DNA of 64,000 nucleotides from Aeromicrobium duanguangcaii (GTDB taxonomy: Bacteria > Actinomycetota > Actinomycetes > Propionibacteriales > Nocardioidaceae): NCBI RefSeq assembly GCF_024508295.1, contig NZ_CP101990.1, positions 2,728,001-2,792,000 on the forward strand, in the 5' to 3' direction. The position numbers were made by a program, and so were the translations under genes. How positions within the stretch are numbered: the stretch's first letter is position 1; each line of letters opens with the position of its first letter. The notes under the pieces are model-generated. The model worked only from the letters and a program-made list of their open reading frames with translations. It did no database searches and was not told the DNA's origin. Of the stretch, positions 50,794 through 58,726 are shown piece after piece.

Positions 50794-51207
50794 TCAGCGG
50801 GAGCCGACCTGGACGTCGGCCAACTCCACGACCATGCCGCCTCGGACGGTGCCGTGCACTTCCGCGAGCCCATCGGTCTCACGCGCGAGGGCGTCGACGA
50901 CCTCGGGATCCTCGGGAGAGTCGACGTGGACGGCGTACGCGATCCGCCGCGCTGGCTCGCCCGGTCCGTCCCAGTCCGAGTCGACCGTCACGCGGACGCC
51001 GTCGATCCGCAGGCCGCGGGAGGCCGCCTCGCGGTACAGGTCGTTGACGAAGCAGGTCGCGAGGGCGGCCGCGAGCAGCTCCCCGCCGTTGACGGCCGAG
51101 CCGCCCTCGTCCCGAGCGCCGATGGCGAGCGGAGTCGACCACTCATCCGTCGTCACCGTCACCTCGTGCGAGCCCGGCGCGTTCTCGACCGTCGCGGTGA
51201 TCCTCAT
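50794..51207 (-). CDS. OsmC/Ohr family protein
   Basis: The 137-residue protein belongs to the family of thiol peroxidases that reduce organic hydroperoxides. It has the GGSAVNGGELLAAALATCFVNDLYREA region, with one Cys in the central helix. The second, N-terminal Cys of classic Ohr is not obvious, so peroxidase activity is uncertain. GGAGGA precedes the ATG. It lies 38 bp downstream of the membrane reductase gene on the same strand, so it may belong to that redox operon. Confidence 0.87.
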   Translation of the reverse strand: MRITATVENAPGSHEVTVTTDEWSTPLAIGARDEGGSAVNGGELLAAALATCFVNDLYREAASRGLRIDGVRVTVDSDWDGPGEPARRIAYAVHVDSPEDPEVVDALARETDGLAEVHGTVRGGMVVELADVQVGSR

Positions 51208-51245
51208 CCGTCGAGCGTCCTCCGCCGCGCGCTCGACGGCAAGGG

Positions 51246-52724
51246 TCAGTACCCGAGGAAGGCGTCGCGCCGGACCTGCTTGGCGCGGCCCCGCAGCTGG
51301 CGGGCGACCGCGTCGACGAAGTCGGGGCGGCCCGAGACGAAGGCCGTGCGGTCGGCCAGGTCGGGGACGTGCTCCGCGATCGTCGGCCCGTCGACCCGGT
51401 CGACGGGCAGCCGGACGACCCGGGCGCCGGTGGCCTCGAGCTCGGCGACGTACGGCTGGTCGTCCCGCTCGCCCAGGACGACGACGACGTCGCGGTCCGG
51501 GTGCGCGGCCAGCTGGCTCAGGAAGGGCGTGACCCCGATGCCGGCGCCGACCAGCAGGACCGGCCCGGAGTCGGGCCACACGAAGTCGCCGTGGACCGAC
51601 GTGACCCGCACGCTGTCGCCCGGCTCGAGCGCGGCGAGGGCGCGCTTGTAGGACGAGCCCGGCTCGGGGTGGCGCGTCGACAGGACGACCTCGGGCCCGG
51701 GGGCCGACATGACGCTGAACATGCGCCGGCGACCGCGGGTGTCCGCGCGGTGCGGCACGTCGACCTCGACGTACTGACCCGGCGCGAACTGCAACGGGCG
51801 ATCGGCGTCGAAGACGTACTCGACGACGTCTCCGGACAAGGGCCGGCGCTCCCGCAGGACGAGCGAGCGCGACCCCTGTCGCAGCGCGAGGGCGACCAGT
51901 CCCGTCACCACGAGGGTGAGCTCGTAGGTGCTGCCGAACGGCTCGACCGTCCACGGCTCACCGAACAGCCGCGACGTCAGCAGCGGCCACGTGAACAGCA
52001 CGGCGGCCAGGGCGGCGACGCTCCACTGCTGGCGCTGACGCGGCGGCAGGGTGAGCGGCTCGCTGAGCATGAAGCCGGCGAAGAAGACGATCGGCGTCGA
52101 GTACGCGGTGAAGCGCACCGCGTCCCCGAGGTCCGTGCCGATGCCCAGCTGCCACCAGATCGAGATCGCGGCGGCGATGACCGTGAAGATCGCGCCGAGC
52201 GCGAGGCGACGCGTGCGGTACAGCACCACGACGGCGCCGACGAGGACGAACCAGAACAGTGACTCGCTGCCGACCCACCAGCCCGTGAAGGGCACGGGCC
52301 ACCCGGTCGCCCAGCCGAGCGCGAGCGTCAGCACCACGCCGGCCGCCGCCGGGTTCACGACGTGCCGGCCACGCCACGCGAACGCGTACTTCGAGGCCTG
52401 CGCCAGCGCGGCGACGAGGGCCAGCCATCCCAGCTGCTCACCGTCGGTGGTCGGCAGGAACAGGAACCACAGGATGAGCGCGGTCACGACCGAGGACTCG
52501 AGGTGTGGATGGGCGCCGACGGACCGCCCGAACACGATGTTGGCGACCACCGAGGACGCCACCATCACGGCGAGGGTCAGCAGCATCGCGCCGACGCTGA
52601 AGATCGTGGTGTCCAGCACCCCGAGCGCGGCCTGGACGACCGCGACGGCGGCCAGCGCCAGCAGCACCACCGTGACCAGCCGGTACATCGTGAACCGGCC
52701 GAGCTGGCGATCCAGGAACGTCAT
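51246..52724 (-). CDS. NqrB/RnfD-like membrane domain fused to an FAD/NAD(P) reductase
   Basis: The 492-residue protein joins a TM region of about nine helices (1-290), similar to NqrB/RnfD, to a ferredoxin-reductase domain (about 300-492). The reductase part has RRMFSVMSAPG (flavin), LLVGAGIGVTPFLSQLA (nucleotide) and a C-terminal DAFLGY. It would carry electrons from cytoplasmic NAD(P)H through the membrane. Its ATG overlaps the apbE stop (ATGA). No heme or iron-sulfur motif is seen. With ApbE and the FMN lipoprotein it forms an extracytosolic flavin-transfer module. Confidence 0.87.
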   Translation of the reverse strand: MTFLDRQLGRFTMYRLVTVVLLALAAVAVVQAALGVLDTTIFSVGAMLLTLAVMVASSVVANIVFGRSVGAHPHLESSVVTALILWFLFLPTTDGEQLGWLALVAALAQASKYAFAWRGRHVVNPAAAGVVLTLALGWATGWPVPFTGWWVGSESLFWFVLVGAVVVLYRTRRLALGAIFTVIAAAISIWWQLGIGTDLGDAVRFTAYSTPIVFFAGFMLSEPLTLPPRQRQQWSVAALAAVLFTWPLLTSRLFGEPWTVEPFGSTYELTLVVTGLVALALRQGSRSLVLRERRPLSGDVVEYVFDADRPLQFAPGQYVEVDVPHRADTRGRRRMFSVMSAPGPEVVLSTRHPEPGSSYKRALAALEPGDSVRVTSVHGDFVWPDSGPVLLVGAGIGVTPFLSQLAAHPDRDVVVVLGERDDQPYVAELEATGARVVRLPVDRVDGPTIAEHVPDLADRTAFVSGRPDFVDAVARQLRGRAKQVRRDAFLGY

Positions 52725-53554
52725 GCGAAGACCTCTCCGGGGAGTCCCCGCGCCACCAGCCGGTGGTCGCGGTCGAGCGCGGCCCACCAGTGTCCCGCAA
52801 CGGCCAGGTCCGGGACGAAGAAGGCCGCGCTGGCCAGCCCGTCGGACCAGCCCGCGTCCGGACCACCCGCCCAGGCGGCGATGACGTCGCGCGTGGGCCG
52901 GCCCGATCGCGCGTCCAGGACGTGGTGCAGGTCGTCCGACCAGCGCCGCCGATTGCTGGCGGAGCCGCAGATCGCCTGACCGTCGGGGACCTCGGCCACG
53001 GCGACCGCCAGCTCGGGGTCGTCGGGGTCCTCGAGGGCGACCCGCAGGGTGCGCCCGGAGCGGTTGACCAGATCGCCGCTGGCGTCCACGACGCACGGCT
53101 GGTCGACCATGGCCGCGACCTCTCCGGCGAGCCAGCCCTTGCCGACGGCGCCGATGTCCAGGACGACGGGCTCGGGCACGCGCAGGACCGTGCCGTCGAG
53201 CTCGCAGTCCGACCACGCGGGGACGCGCACCGGCTCGCCCTGCGGCGTCAGCCGGTACCCCGCTCCGTAGCCGAGCTGTTCGAGCGCACCGCCGACCAGC
53301 GGGCTGACGGCGCCTGCCGTGAGGGCGTACAGCCGGTCATAGATCGCCAGGATCGACGGCGCGTCCGGACCGAGATCGACCGCACGCTCGGTGCGCAGGC
53401 GCTGAATGGTCGCATCAGCGCGGAACCGCGACCACGTCCGGTCGAATGCCTCGATCCGGTCCGTGATCGCGGTTCGCAGTGCGGGGACGATCGGGTCGGG
53501 GGTCCCGATCGACCACGGGGTTCCGATGGCGTCGAAGCGCCACTCGGAGGTCAT
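52721..53554 (-). CDS. apbE: FAD:protein FMN transferase
   Basis: Attaches FMN covalently to Ser or Thr of target proteins using FAD. The 277-residue product has DIGAVGKGWLAGEV near 145-158 and the HHVLDARSGRPTRD region near 210-223, both ApbE signatures; the DAGGD-like motif appears as VDASGDL. No signal peptide or lipobox is seen, so it may act in the cytoplasm, or on its target before or during export. It lies between the FMN-binding lipoprotein gene (7-bp gap) and the membrane reductase (ATGA overlap). Confidence 0.93.
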   Translation of the reverse strand: MTSEWRFDAIGTPWSIGTPDPIVPALRTAITDRIEAFDRTWSRFRADATIQRLRTERAVDLGPDAPSILAIYDRLYALTAGAVSPLVGGALEQLGYGAGYRLTPQGEPVRVPAWSDCELDGTVLRVPEPVVLDIGAVGKGWLAGEVAAMVDQPCVVDASGDLVNRSGRTLRVALEDPDDPELAVAVAEVPDGQAICGSASNRRRWSDDLHHVLDARSGRPTRDVIAAWAGGPDAGWSDGLASAAFFVPDLAVAGHWWAALDRDHRLVARGLPGEVFA

Positions 53555-53561
53555 GGTCGGC

Positions 53562-54038
53562 TCAGGCCTTGGCCTGGCTGATGATCTGCTCGATGGCGTC
53601 GTTGAAGCCGCCGCTGGTCAGCGAGGAGCCGGAGACCTTGTCGACGTCGAGCTCGGTGATCTTGCGACCGACGACCTGTGCGTCGATGCCGCTCTCGAAC
53701 TTCTTCTGGTACTGCTCGGAGTTGCCGCTCTCGGCCTGCCCGTCGGCGTCGAGCTCCGTGATGGTGCCGTCGGCGGTCAGGTCGACCTCGACCTCGATCG
53801 ACTGGGTCCGCCCGTCGGGCGTCGTGTAGGTGCCCGTCGCCTCGTACTCACCGGGGCGGAAGGCGCCGCCGGCGGGCGCGGACTCGGCGGGCGCCGACGG
53901 GGTTGCCGACGTCGCCGGCGGGGTCGCGCTCGTTGCCGCGTCCTGCTCGCCGCCGTCGTCGTCGCCACAGGCGGCGAGCGTCAGCAGGGCGGTCGATGCG
54001 GCGAGTGCGGCGTAGGCGCGGCGCTTCGTCGGGGTCAT
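53562..54038 (-). CDS. FMN-binding lipoprotein, probable ApbE target
   Basis: The 158-residue protein has a lipoprotein signal with lipobox LAAC (Cys 24), a Ala/Pro/Ser/Thr-rich linker and an FMN-binding domain (about 60-158). The flavinylation site is DKVSGSSLTS (133-142), where the usual acceptor Thr of the SGAT motif is Ser 139, so Ser is the likely attachment residue. It should sit on the outer face of the membrane and take electrons from the reductase encoded downstream. Ends 8 bp before apbE. Confidence 0.88.
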   Translation of the reverse strand: MTPTKRRAYAALAASTALLTLAACGDDDGGEQDAATSATPPATSATPSAPAESAPAGGAFRPGEYEATGTYTTPDGRTQSIEVEVDLTADGTITELDADGQAESGNSEQYQKKFESGIDAQVVGRKITELDVDKVSGSSLTSGGFNDAIEQIISQAKA

Positions 54039-54233
54039 GCGGCTCCTCGATCGGGATCGGATGGTTTCTGGTTCAACCGTCTGCGCCCAAGGTAGGCGAC
54101 CGGCTCGCCGATTTCGAGGCGCGCCCCCGCCTCCCGGTGGACGCACAGCGACTTCTCAGGCAGAGCCGAACAACACGTTTATGAGTTTTAGGGCGGTTTA
54201 TCCATTTCACATAAATCGACCTCAAGACGCTAG
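54039..54233. other. Intergenic stretch with lower GC
   Basis: The first half is the upstream region of the FMN lipoprotein gene. From about 54165 the DNA is clearly more AT-rich than its surroundings, with TTTATG/CATAAA inverted copies at 54178 and 54210. No gene seen. It flanks a decayed ATPase remnant. Confidence 0.5.
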
Positions 54234-54482
54234 CTGCAGCGCGCCAATCTGCGAGAGATGGCCGAACACGGCCCAGAACCTCAGAAGGCAGCCGATGTCG
54301 CTGAAGTCATGGGAAGGACCTCCCAGAACCTGGCACCCACTCGCGCAGAACTCATCAACATGGGCCTTCTCTATACGCCCGAGCACGGATACGCCGCTTT
54401 CACCGTTCCTCACTTTGACAAGTTCATCTTGCGTGCCATTGCGGAACTCGTCGTACCGCCGCTGCGCCGCCGCCGGAGCTGA
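54234..54482 (+). pseudogene. C-terminal remnant of an AAA-family ATPase
   Basis: The 74-residue open frame from 54258 contains QKAADVAEVMGRTSQNLAPT and NMGLLYTPEHGYAAFTVPHF. This is the winged-helix C-terminal end of actinobacterial ATP-binding proteins of about 400 residues. Homology continues a few codons upstream of the ATG to a TAG at 54231, but no P-loop or ATPase core is present. It is therefore a decayed fragment rather than a small gene. Codon use is less GC-rich than the neighbours. Confidence 0.7.
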
Positions 54483-54510
54483 CGCTCCTTCCCGAACACG
54501 ACGCGGGCAG

Positions 54511-54975
54511 TCAGGTGAGGCAGAACTCGTTGCCCTCGGGGTCCTGCATGACCAGGAATCCCGTCTCGAGCGGAGGATCGGGCTCGAACCGCTCCCGCCG
54601 GGTCGCGCCCCGCGCGACGAGGCGCTCGGCCGCCGCCTCGAGCGCCTCCATCCGGGCGTCGCCGGCCAGGTCGGGCGCCGCCGATCGCACGTCGAGGTGG
54701 ACGCGGTTCTTGGCCATCTTCTCCTCGGGCACCTGCTGGAAGAACACGCGCGGCCCGCGGCCCTGCGGGTCCTCGATCGCGGCCTTGGACCGCCGCTGCT
54801 CGACCGGGACCCCGACCCGCTCCAGGAAGACGTCCCAGGCCAGCCACGGGTCGGCGCCGGGCTCGAGCGCGACCCCGGGCGGGCCCGGCACGACGTAGTC
54901 CAGGGCGGCCGCCCAGAAGTCGGCCAGCGCCGGGGCGTCGTGGGCGTCGAAGGTGATCTGGACGTCGAGGCTCAT
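54511..54975 (-). CDS. VOC (glyoxalase/bleomycin-resistance fold) family protein
   Basis: The 154-residue protein has the paired beta-alpha-beta-beta-beta repeats of the vicinal-oxygen-chelate fold: LDVQITFDAHDAPALADFWA at the start, then NRVHLDVRS and, at the end, GFLVMQDPEGNEFCLT. Function is not predictable; many relatives are named glyoxalase-like without proof. It is divergent to fprA, 144 bp apart. Confidence 0.87.
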   Translation of the reverse strand: MSLDVQITFDAHDAPALADFWAAALDYVVPGPPGVALEPGADPWLAWDVFLERVGVPVEQRRSKAAIEDPQGRGPRVFFQQVPEEKMAKNRVHLDVRSAAPDLAGDARMEALEAAAERLVARGATRRERFEPDPPLETGFLVMQDPEGNEFCLT

Positions 54976-55107
54976 GAGGGACTCCGCTCGTGGGACCTGC
55001 CTCCACCCTGCACCCGCCCAGCACTCCCCCGCCACCGCCGCGGCCCTAGCCCACGGTGCGCCACGTCCAGATGCCGGTCGGGTGCCTGACCGTTGGGCCG
55101 AGAGTCT

Positions 55108-55113
55108 TAGGCT
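55108..55113 (+). promoter_or_regulatory. Putative leaderless -10 box of fprA (TAGGCT)
   Basis: TAGGCT, 6 nt before the fprA ATG. It sits in TTAGGCTTGCCT, which faintly resembles half of an iron box but is too short to call. Confidence 0.5.
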
Positions 55114-55119
55114 TGCCTC

Positions 55120-56487
55120 ATGACTGTGGACAGGAAGGTGCGCGTCGCCGTCGTCGGCGCCGGCCCCGCTGGCGTGTACGCGGCCGACATCCTCACGAAG
55201 ACCGAGGACCTCGATGTCACCGTCGACATCCTCGATCGCGACCCGACCCCGTTCGGCCTGATCCGCTACGGCGTGGCGCCTGACCACCCGCGGATCAAGG
55301 AGATCATCAAGGCGCTCAAGCGCGTGATGGCCAACGACGACATCCGCTTCTTCGGCAACGTCAACTTCGGCACCGACATCAAGCTCGAGGACCTCAAGGG
55401 GTTCTACGACGCCGTCGTGTTCGCCACGGGCGCGCGCCGTGACCGCGATCTGCAGATCCCCGGCGTCGACCTCGACGGCTCGTACGGCGCCGCCGACTTC
55501 GTCTACTGGTACGACGGCCACCCGGACGCTCCGCGCGAGTGGGACTTCCAGCCCCACGCCAAGGAGGTCGCCGTCCTCGGCGTCGGCAACGTCGGCCTGG
55601 ACGTGGCCCGCATCCTGGCCAAGACCGCCGACGAGCTGCTCGTCACCGAGATCCCCGACAACGTGTACGAGGGCCTGAAGAAGAACGCCACGACCGACGT
55701 GCACGTGTTCGCGCGCCGCGGCCCGGCCCAGGTCAAGTTCACCCCGATGGAGCTGCGCGAGCTCAGCCACTCCCCCACGATCGACGTCGTCGTGCACCCC
55801 GAGGGCTACGAGTTCGACCACGGCTCGATGGAGGCGCTCGCCGCCGCGAAGAGCCAGAAGCTCGTGGTCAAGGTCCTGGGCGACTACCTCGCCAAGGAGC
55901 CCACGGGCGCCCCGCACCGCATCCACATCCACTTCTGCCAGAACCCCGTCGAGATCCTCGGCGAGGACGGCAAGGTCGTGGGCCTGCGCACCGAGATCAC
56001 CGAGCTCGACGGCACCGGCAACGTCCGCGGCACCGGTCAGTTCAAGGACTGGCCCGTCCAGGCCGTCTACCGGGCGATCGGCTACTACTCCGACAACCTG
56101 CCGGGCCTGCCGTTCGACTCCAACACCGGCGTGCTGCCCAACGACGGCGGCCACGTGCTCGACATCGACGGCAGCCCGATCGAGGGCGTCTACGCGACCG
56201 GCTGGATCAAGCGCGGCCCGGTCGGCCTGATCGGCCACACGAAGTCGGACGCGGCCCAGACGATCAAGATGCTCGTCGAGGACCTGCCGAGCCTGCCCGC
56301 TCCGGAGTCCTCCGAGCGCGAGGCGTTCGACCGTCACCTCGACAGCCTCGGCGTGGAGTACACGACGTGGCAGGGCTGGGAGAAGCTCGACGCCCACGAG
56401 GAGTCCCTCGGCGCGAGCGACGCCCACCCGCGCGAGCGCAAGAAGGTCGTCCCCCGCGACGAGATGGTCGCCATCGCGCGCAGTTGA
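55120..56487 (+). CDS. fprA: Ferredoxin/flavodoxin-NADP+ reductase (adrenodoxin-reductase type)
   Basis: Moves electrons between NADPH and ferredoxin. The 455-residue flavoprotein has VAVVGAGPAGVYAADIL (FAD), PFGLIRYGVAPDHPRIK, VAVLGVGNVGLDVARIL (NADPH) and the late YATGWIKRGPVGLIGHTKSDA region, all typical of mycobacterial FprA. Length and motif order match the family. ATG at 55120 has TAGGCT six bases upstream, a leaderless arrangement. Confidence 0.95.
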   Translation: MTVDRKVRVAVVGAGPAGVYAADILTKTEDLDVTVDILDRDPTPFGLIRYGVAPDHPRIKEIIKALKRVMANDDIRFFGNVNFGTDIKLEDLKGFYDAVVFATGARRDRDLQIPGVDLDGSYGAADFVYWYDGHPDAPREWDFQPHAKEVAVLGVGNVGLDVARILAKTADELLVTEIPDNVYEGLKKNATTDVHVFARRGPAQVKFTPMELRELSHSPTIDVVVHPEGYEFDHGSMEALAAAKSQKLVVKVLGDYLAKEPTGAPHRIHIHFCQNPVEILGEDGKVVGLRTEITELDGTGNVRGTGQFKDWPVQAVYRAIGYYSDNLPGLPFDSNTGVLPNDGGHVLDIDGSPIEGVYATGWIKRGPVGLIGHTKSDAAQTIKMLVEDLPSLPAPESSEREAFDRHLDSLGVEYTTWQGWEKLDAHEESLGASDAHPRERKKVVPRDEMVAIARS

Positions 56488-56531
56488 CGGTCCACGCCGT
56501 CGGTCGATCGGCCGACGGCGCGTCAGGCTCC

Positions 56532-56537
56532 TAGACT
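56532..56537 (+). promoter_or_regulatory. Putative leaderless -10 box (TAGACT)
   Basis: TAGACT, 6 nt before the phosphatase ATG at 56544. Confidence 0.5.
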
Positions 56538-56543
56538 CACGTC

Positions 56544-57032
56544 ATGAGCCGATTGCTGCTGATGCGCCATGGCATGGCCGGTTTCGCCAACGGACTCGAG
56601 GACTTCGAGCGACCGCTGGCCGACGCGGGTCGCCAGGAGGCCGCCCAGGCGGGTGACTGGATCCGCGAGCACGTCGGCGACGTCGACACCGTGCTGTGCT
56701 CGACCTCCACGCGCACCCGAGAGACGCTCGACGCCACCGGCCTGCTGGCTCCGACCCGCTTCCTCGACGAGATCTACGAGGCGGAGACCGGGGACCTGCT
56801 CGAAGCCATCCGGTCGGTCGACGACGCCGAGACCGTGCTGCTGCTCGGTCACGCCCCCGGCACCCCGGACCTGGCCACCGGCCTGGCGAGCGACGACTCC
56901 GACCAGGACGCGGTCGATCGTCTGAACACGGGGTTCCCGACCGCGGCCATCGCCGTGCTGGAGGTCGACGGGCCCTGGTCCGACCTGGCCGAGGGCACGG
57001 CCCGACTGATCGACGTCATCACCTCGCACTGA
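56544..57032 (+). CDS. Histidine phosphatase family protein (SixA-like)
   Basis: The 162-residue protein has the LLLMRHGMAG catalytic motif, a conserved STRTRET arginine region, and LLLGHAPGTPDLA with the second catalytic His. This small form is usually called SixA, which removes phosphate from phosphohistidine proteins, but actinobacterial members are not well tested. Its 3' end overlaps the convergent HxlR gene by 14 bp. Confidence 0.9.
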   Translation: MSRLLLMRHGMAGFANGLEDFERPLADAGRQEAAQAGDWIREHVGDVDTVLCSTSTRTRETLDATGLLAPTRFLDEIYEAETGDLLEAIRSVDDAETVLLLGHAPGTPDLATGLASDDSDQDAVDRLNTGFPTAAIAVLEVDGPWSDLAEGTARLIDVITSH

Positions 57033-57687
57033 CCTCGCCCAGCGCATCGGCGAGCACCGAGCGGCCGAACCAGGCCGGAACCTCGCCACGGACGCCACGG
57101 GGAGCGTCGATCTCGACGTGAGCCGACCGGATCGCCCGGTCCCACGCGATGTCGCCACGCCAGAGCCGCGTCATCGTCCGCAAGGTGGTCCGCACCGTCG
57201 CGGCCACCTCGAAGCCAGGGTCGTAGTCGCAGACGTCGACCGACCCGTCGGTCACCACGAGCCACCAGCGACCGGCCCGCCGCAGATCCGTGAACTCGAT
57301 CGCCACGCAGGTGCGCCCGGCGGGCCACTGCGCTCCGATCGTGCGCCGGACGTCCCACATCAGCAGGTGCGGGTCGAGGTCCTCGTCACCGAAGTCCTCG
57401 ATCCACCGCAGTCCCCAGACGCCCAGGCTCATCACCGCGACGTGCAGGTCGCGTCCGCACTCCGTCAGCCGGTAGGCGCCGTCCTCGTGGTCGACGATCC
57501 CGTGCCGCTCCAGCGCCTGCAGCCGCTTCGACAGCAGCGCCGGGGACATGCGCGGGACACCACGGCGCAGCTCGTTGAAGCGCGTGCTGCCCAGCAGGAG
57601 CTCACGGACGATCAGGATCGTCCAGCGCTCGTCGAGGATCTCCATCGCCTTCGCGAGAGGACAGAACTGGCCGTAGGACGTCGCCAT
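57019..57687 (-). CDS. HxlR-family transcriptional regulator with C-terminal SCP2-like region
   Basis: The 222-residue protein has an HxlR winged helix at the N-terminus: FCPLAKAMEILDERWTILIVRELLLG, then the TRFNELRRGVPRMSPALLSKRLQALE recognition region. The C-terminal 110 residues (about 110-222) resemble a sterol-carrier-like ligand domain often joined to HxlR regulators in Actinobacteria. AAGGAGG precedes the ATG at 57687. It is divergent to a methyltransferase gene, 144 bp away, and probably controls it. Confidence 0.87.
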   Translation of the reverse strand: MATSYGQFCPLAKAMEILDERWTILIVRELLLGSTRFNELRRGVPRMSPALLSKRLQALERHGIVDHEDGAYRLTECGRDLHVAVMSLGVWGLRWIEDFGDEDLDPHLLMWDVRRTIGAQWPAGRTCVAIEFTDLRRAGRWWLVVTDGSVDVCDYDPGFEVAATVRTTLRTMTRLWRGDIAWDRAIRSAHVEIDAPRGVRGEVPAWFGRSVLADALGEVSAR

Positions 57688-57831
57688 GATCGGCCTCCTT
57701 CGTTCCGACCATCGTGCGCCTGCCTCCACGACGGGCGCCACCGCCCGACCGGGTGGTACAGAAACAGAACTGGTCCGGCGACCGGTCCGCGCCGAGTCTG
57801 AAGAGCAGGAACCAGACACGGAGGACGATCC

Positions 57832-58674
57832 ATGAGCACCACCGACACCACGGGCGCCGACCCGGCGCCGCTCGACGACCTGAAGGCCCGGCACCGCCGC
57901 ATGTGGGCCCTGGGCGACTACCCGCGCGTCGCCCGCGAGATCGTGTCACCCCTCGGCGGGGTGCTCGTCGACGCGCTCGACGTGACCGAGGGCGAACGCG
58001 TTCTCGACGTCGCCGCCGGCACGGGCAACGCCGCCCTCCGGGCGGCTCATCACGGCGCGGTCGTCACCGCCTCGGACCTCACCCCCGAGCTGCTCGAGGC
58101 GGGTCGTGCCGACCACCCGGACGTCGACCTGACCTGGGACGTCGCGGACGCCGAGGCGCTGCCCTATGCGGACTCCGCCTTCGACGTGGTGTTGTCGGCG
58201 ATCGGAGTCATGTTCGCGCCCCACCACCAGCAGGCGGCGGACGAGCTGGTCCGCGCCTGCCGACCGGGAGGGCGGATCGGCATCGCGTCCTGGACGCCCG
58301 CGGGGACCATCGGGCAGCTCTTCGCGACCATGAGGCCCTACGTGCCCGCCCCACCGCCGGGTGCCTCGCCGCCCCCGCTGTGGGGGAATGAGGACCACGT
58401 GCGCGAGCTGTTCGGCGACCGGGTCCGCGGATGGCGGGTGGAACGTCGCTGGCTGCCGGTCACCCACTTCGAGGACGGCGCCGGGTTCCGCGACTACTTC
58501 GCGGCCCACTACGGGCCCACGATCGCGGCCTACGCGACGCACTCCGGCGACCCGGAGCGGACCGCAGACCTGGACCGTGACCTGGCCGCTCTCGGCGATC
58601 GCGAGGGGTCCGTGGGGCCGGACGGCTTCGCGATGCGGTGGGAGTACCTGCTGATGACCGGCGAGGTCGTCTGA
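57832..58674 (+). CDS. Class I SAM-dependent methyltransferase (UbiE/Methyltransf_11 type)
   Basis: The 280-residue protein has motif I VLDVAAGTGNAALRAA, the ASDLTPELLEAGRA loop, a DVADAEALPYADSAFDVVLS segment and CRPGGRIGIASWTPAG. Substrate unknown. GGAGGACGATCC gives a clear ribosome binding site, so this start is not leaderless. Divergent from the HxlR regulator and followed by a strong hairpin. Confidence 0.9.
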   Translation: MSTTDTTGADPAPLDDLKARHRRMWALGDYPRVAREIVSPLGGVLVDALDVTEGERVLDVAAGTGNAALRAAHHGAVVTASDLTPELLEAGRADHPDVDLTWDVADAEALPYADSAFDVVLSAIGVMFAPHHQQAADELVRACRPGGRIGIASWTPAGTIGQLFATMRPYVPAPPPGASPPPLWGNEDHVRELFGDRVRGWRVERRWLPVTHFEDGAGFRDYFAAHYGPTIAAYATHSGDPERTADLDRDLAALGDREGSVGPDGFAMRWEYLLMTGEVV

Positions 58675-58680
58675 GCACGA

Positions 58681-58719
58681 ACGAAGGCCGGCCCCCGCGA
58701 TCCGGGGGCCGGCCTTCGT
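58681..58719. terminator. Bidirectional hairpin terminator
   Basis: A perfect 17-bp stem (ACGAAGGCCGGCCCCCG and its complement) with a CGATC loop lies between the convergent methyltransferase and nuclease genes. Confidence 0.85.
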
Positions 58720-58726
58720 CGTTGGA

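Noticed and set aside
54258-54482. An independent small protein gene
   Set aside because: The sequence is the tail of a larger ATPase family and lacks its own promoter or ribosome binding site.
55105-55120. Iron box before fprA
   Set aside because: TTAGGCTTGCCT keeps only part of the DtxR consensus and is better explained as a leaderless -10 box.
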